Assembly: GCA_002862095.1 (NCBI GenBank)
Contig: PHSQ01000001.1
Location: 682,001-746,000 of the forward strand
Length of the DNA: 64,000 bases
Origin: Methylocystis sp. KS32
Lineage (GTDB): Bacteria; Pseudomonadota; Alphaproteobacteria; Rhizobiales; Beijerinckiaceae
Direction of reading: 5' to 3'
Shown here: piece by piece, positions 61,567 through 64,000 of the stretch
Layout of the letters: every line of letters begins with the position of its first letter
How positions within the stretch are numbered: the stretch's first letter is position 1
Translations under genes and position numbers: made by a program
The notes under the pieces: model-generated
Seen by the model: the letters and a program-made list of their open reading frames with translations, nothing else
Told to the model about the DNA's origin: nothing
Databases searched by the model: none

Positions 61567-62229
61567 ATGGAAAACCTGTCGTTCGACGTCGCGCATCTCT
61601 TAGCCGGGGGGCTGGTTCTGGTCAGCTTCACGCTGCTCTATCAAAATCGTATGACTGGGCTGATCAACATCTTCACCTTGCATGCGATCGTTTTGTCGCT
61701 CTCGGTTGCGTGGCAGGCCTATAGCCAGCACGCTCCCCATCTCTATCTGACGGCGGCGATCGCCGTCCTTTTCAAGGCAGTCATCATTCCGCTCAGTCTT
61801 CAACGCATCATGGTGCGGCTGCGCATTCACCGCGATATCGAAGTCGTCGGCGGCGTCGGCATGACCATGCTTCTGGGCATTTGTCTGGTCGCGTTGTCAC
61901 TCGTCGTCATGCTTCCAGCAACAGCCGCGGCGGACCCCTTGGCGCGCGAAGATCTCGCCTTTGCACTCTCCGTCGTGCTTCTCGGCCTGCTGATGATGGT
62001 GACGCGTCGCAACGCAATCAGCCAGGTCATCGGCTTCATGTCGCTCGAAAACGGACTCATACTCGCCGCCACCGGCGCCAAGGGCATGCCGCTCGTGGTC
62101 GAAATCAGCGTTGCATTCTCAGTCTTGATCGCTTTCATCGTGATCGGAATTTTTCTCTTCCGCATCCGCGAACGTTTCGACACCGTTGATATCCAAGAGC
62201 TCGACCGCGTCCGCGGAGGCCGTCGATGA
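61567..62229 (+). CDS. hyfE: Hydrogenase-4 component E-like membrane subunit
   Basis: 220 residues (HyfE 216), about seven membrane segments, related to NuoK. LYQNRMTGLINIFTLHAIVLSLSVAWQAY and MVTRRNAISQVIGFMSLENGLILAATGAKGMPLVVEISVAFSVLIAFIVIGIF are typical, with the conserved Glu in SLENG. The last four bases overlap hyfF (ATGA). Confidence 0.9.
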   Translation: MENLSFDVAHLLAGGLVLVSFTLLYQNRMTGLINIFTLHAIVLSLSVAWQAYSQHAPHLYLTAAIAVLFKAVIIPLSLQRIMVRLRIHRDIEVVGGVGMTMLLGICLVALSLVVMLPATAAADPLAREDLAFALSVVLLGLLMMVTRRNAISQVIGFMSLENGLILAATGAKGMPLVVEISVAFSVLIAFIVIGIFLFRIRERFDTVDIQELDRVRGGRR

Positions 62230-63674
62230 ACATCCCCGCGTTTGAACCCGTCGACGCGTTGCTGATCGTCCCGGCCCTGTCGGCGGTCATTCTAGCGTTT
62301 TTGTCCGGCTACCGGCTGACGTCCTACGTCAACTTTGTTTCTTCGGGCGTCGCTTTCTTTTTTGCGTGCGCTTTGCTGTTTCATCGACCTGCCGCGGGCA
62401 ACTATCTTTTTGTCGATGACCTGAATGTCGTTTTTGTCGTGCTTTCGACCTTCATCGGTTTCACGACGAGCGCCTACAGCGCGAGCTATATCGGTCACGA
62501 AATCGAGACAGGAAAATTAAGCCCCGCGCATGTCCGATTCTATCACGCCATGTACCAGTCGATGATGTTCGCCATGAATTTGGCGCTGCTCGCCAACAAC
62601 ATCGGGTTGATGTGGGTCGCGGTCGAGTTCGCCACGCTCACGACGGTGTTGATGGTCGGCATCTATCGCACGCCAGAAGCGCTGGAGGCGGCCTGGAAGT
62701 ATTTCATCCTGGGCAGCGTCGGCATCGCGCTCGCTCTCTTCGGCACGATCCTCGTCTATATGTCTGCGGAGCCGGTCCTCGGCGAGGGCTATGACGCCAT
62801 GGTCTGGACGTCGTTGATGCAGCATGCGCCGGCGTTCAGCCCGAGATTGCTCAACGTCGCCTTCGTGTTTCTGATGTTGGGCTATGGCACGAAAGTTGGC
62901 CTTGTTCCGATGCATGCGTGGCTTCCGGACGCCCATGCGGAGGGACCAACGCCAATCTCAGCGGTTCTCTCGGGTCTTCTGCTCAACGTCGCGCTCTATG
63001 CGGTTTTGCGCTTCAAAATGCTGCTCGCCGCCAACACCGCGGCGATCGCGCCGGGACCGCTCATGATCGCGCTCGGACTTGCGTCGCTGATCTTCGCCGG
63101 CTTCATGCTCTACCGCCGCGACGACATCAAGCGATTGTTCGCCTATTCGTCGATCGAGCACATGGGGATCATCACCTTCGCTTTCGGCATGGGCGGGCCT
63201 CTCGCCAATTTCGCCGGACTGTTGCACATGACGATGCATAGTCTCACCAAGTCGGCGATCTTTTTCGCCGTCGGTCACATCGCTCAAGTCAAAGGGACGC
63301 AGAAGCTCGCCAATATTCGTGGGCTGACCGAAAGCCACCCCGTGCTCGGTTGGGCGCTCGTCGCGGGAGTCATGGCCATCGCTGGCCTGCCGCCGTTCGG
63401 CGTCTTCATGAGCGAGTTTCTGGTCGTGAGTTCGACATTCGCGCGCCAGCCGCTGCTCGCCATTCCGCTCGCCTTTGGACTGTTAGTGGCGTTCGGCGCG
63501 TTGTTGATGCGCCTTATCGAATTGGCTTTCGGGGAGCCCTCGGAGTCGATCGGCGAGGTCGAAGCTTCAGTTGTTCCACTCTACTTCCATCTGGCGCTGG
63601 TGTTGCTGGTTGGGCTTTGGCTGGAGCCTCATGTCGCGGCGTGGTTCCAGAATGTTGCGGCGTCGCTCGGTTAG
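62226..63674 (+). CDS. hyfF: Hydrogenase-4 component F-like proton pump subunit
   Basis: 482 residues, antiporter-like subunit with 14 membrane segments. VAVEFATLTTVLMVGIYRTPEALEAAWKYFILGSVGIALALFGTIL is the signature, and LGYGTKVGLVPMHAWLPDAHAEGPTPISAVLSG and RDDIKRLFAYSSIEHMGIITFAFGMGG hold the conserved Lys and His residues. Slightly shorter than E. coli HyfF (526). Confidence 0.92.
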   Translation: MNIPAFEPVDALLIVPALSAVILAFLSGYRLTSYVNFVSSGVAFFFACALLFHRPAAGNYLFVDDLNVVFVVLSTFIGFTTSAYSASYIGHEIETGKLSPAHVRFYHAMYQSMMFAMNLALLANNIGLMWVAVEFATLTTVLMVGIYRTPEALEAAWKYFILGSVGIALALFGTILVYMSAEPVLGEGYDAMVWTSLMQHAPAFSPRLLNVAFVFLMLGYGTKVGLVPMHAWLPDAHAEGPTPISAVLSGLLLNVALYAVLRFKMLLAANTAAIAPGPLMIALGLASLIFAGFMLYRRDDIKRLFAYSSIEHMGIITFAFGMGGPLANFAGLLHMTMHSLTKSAIFFAVGHIAQVKGTQKLANIRGLTESHPVLGWALVAGVMAIAGLPPFGVFMSEFLVVSSTFARQPLLAIPLAFGLLVAFGALLMRLIELAFGEPSESIGEVEASVVPLYFHLALVLLVGLWLEPHVAAWFQNVAASLG

Positions 63675-63699
63675 GGCGCAGGAGCAGGAGATAGGGGTC

Positions 63700-64000
63700 A
63701 TGATATCGCTGCAAGCGACGATGCGAGGAGGGCGCGCGGTCCAAGACTCCCGGCCCTGGCCGCGTCATGTGATCGATCAGACCGGCTGGCTGCGTGTGAT
63801 TCGCGAAATCAGCAAGGGCCACGGCGACATGCTGGACCTGTGGAGCGACGGCGTCGATGTCCACATGCTCATATTGGATCATGAGTCGTCGGACATCGGG
63901 ATCGTCACTATCGAATGTCCGAACGGCCGATTTCCTTCTGCCGGCCACATGCATCCACCGGCTTTGCGGCTGGAGCGCGCGATTCGCGACATTTACGGAA
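63700..64000 (+). CDS. hyfG: HyfG-like large subunit, N-terminal part, cut by the window edge
   Basis: First 100 codons only. The ATG at 63700 follows AGGAGATAGGGG. The beginning, DQTGWLRVIREISKGHGDML, DLWSDGVDVHMLILDHESSD and PALRLERAIRDIYG, resembles the NuoC-like N-terminal domain of HyfG/HycE, whose C-terminal part carries the [NiFe] site or, in some complexes, has lost it. Whether the metal-binding cysteines exist cannot be seen here. Confidence 0.75.
   Translation, partial: MISLQATMRGGRAVQDSRPWPRHVIDQTGWLRVIREISKGHGDMLDLWSDGVDVHMLILDHESSDIGIVTIECPNGRFPSAGHMHPPALRLERAIRDIYG

Overview
The window looks like chromosome of a high-GC alphaproteobacterium of the Hyphomicrobiales (Rhizobiales) that lives on one-carbon compounds. 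It carries formaldehyde-activating enzyme, methylene-tetrahydromethanopterin dehydrogenase and a protein of the H4MPT/methanofuran cofactor set. It also has an Irr-type regulator, a TIGR03808-like TAT repeat protein and other genes typical of that order. A Methylocystis/Methylosinus-like methylotroph is my best guess; no methane monooxygenase gene is present to confirm it.

Layout. 1-2742: the end of a NodT-type outer-membrane factor and an HlyD adaptor. 2904-3400: an ORF-less RNA-like segment resembling a group II intron relic. 3403-9644: core genes (prfC, prfB with its +1 frameshift, irr, an SH3 protein, a 2-hydroxyacid dehydrogenase, two small secreted proteins). 9645-13614: a mobile-element nest (a TIR element, an IS630 element, an IS110 fragment, and two ~200 bp elements derived from a RAYT transposase) that brackets a tri-haem cytochrome c gene. 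13926-16681: a metal-handling cluster (cupredoxin, Ftr1-type iron permease, SmbP-like protein). 17312-24131: hisS and the H4MPT genes, then rpmB. 25254-30261: a TetR-controlled tripartite efflux operon. 30989-39632: envelope genes (bactofilin, mepA, a FAD oxidoreductase, a GtrA/GT-C fusion, acyltransferase-like membrane protein) and a FAH-family hydrolase.

39744-58091: an accessory island that starts exactly at a tRNA-Ser gene. A large serine recombinase reads antisense through the tRNA. It overlaps vapC, which overlaps vapB. Next come a GNAT/DUF1778 toxin-antitoxin pair and a relaxase, then a tightly overlapping operon phd-hsdR-hsdM-hsdS plus a gene joining an Mrr N-terminal domain to a lone SF2 helicase C-terminal domain. 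Beyond this lie a PIN gene with its partner and two almost identical 1.13 kb copies of a dead IS1182-like transposase that bracket a DUF932 gene and an AT-rich block with ~34 bp direct repeats. 58289-64000: an XRE regulator and the start of a hydrogenase-4-like membrane operon (hyfB, C, E, F and the beginning of G), which runs off the window.

The most interesting points are the RAYT-derived mini-elements with 19 bp perfect terminal inverted repeats, the dispersed hairpin family with compensatory changes around a fixed loop, the toxin-antitoxin operon coupled to the recombinase, and the restriction operon with an antitoxin-like first gene and a chimeric last gene. All identifications come from reading the sequence and from memory of protein families; no database search was run.
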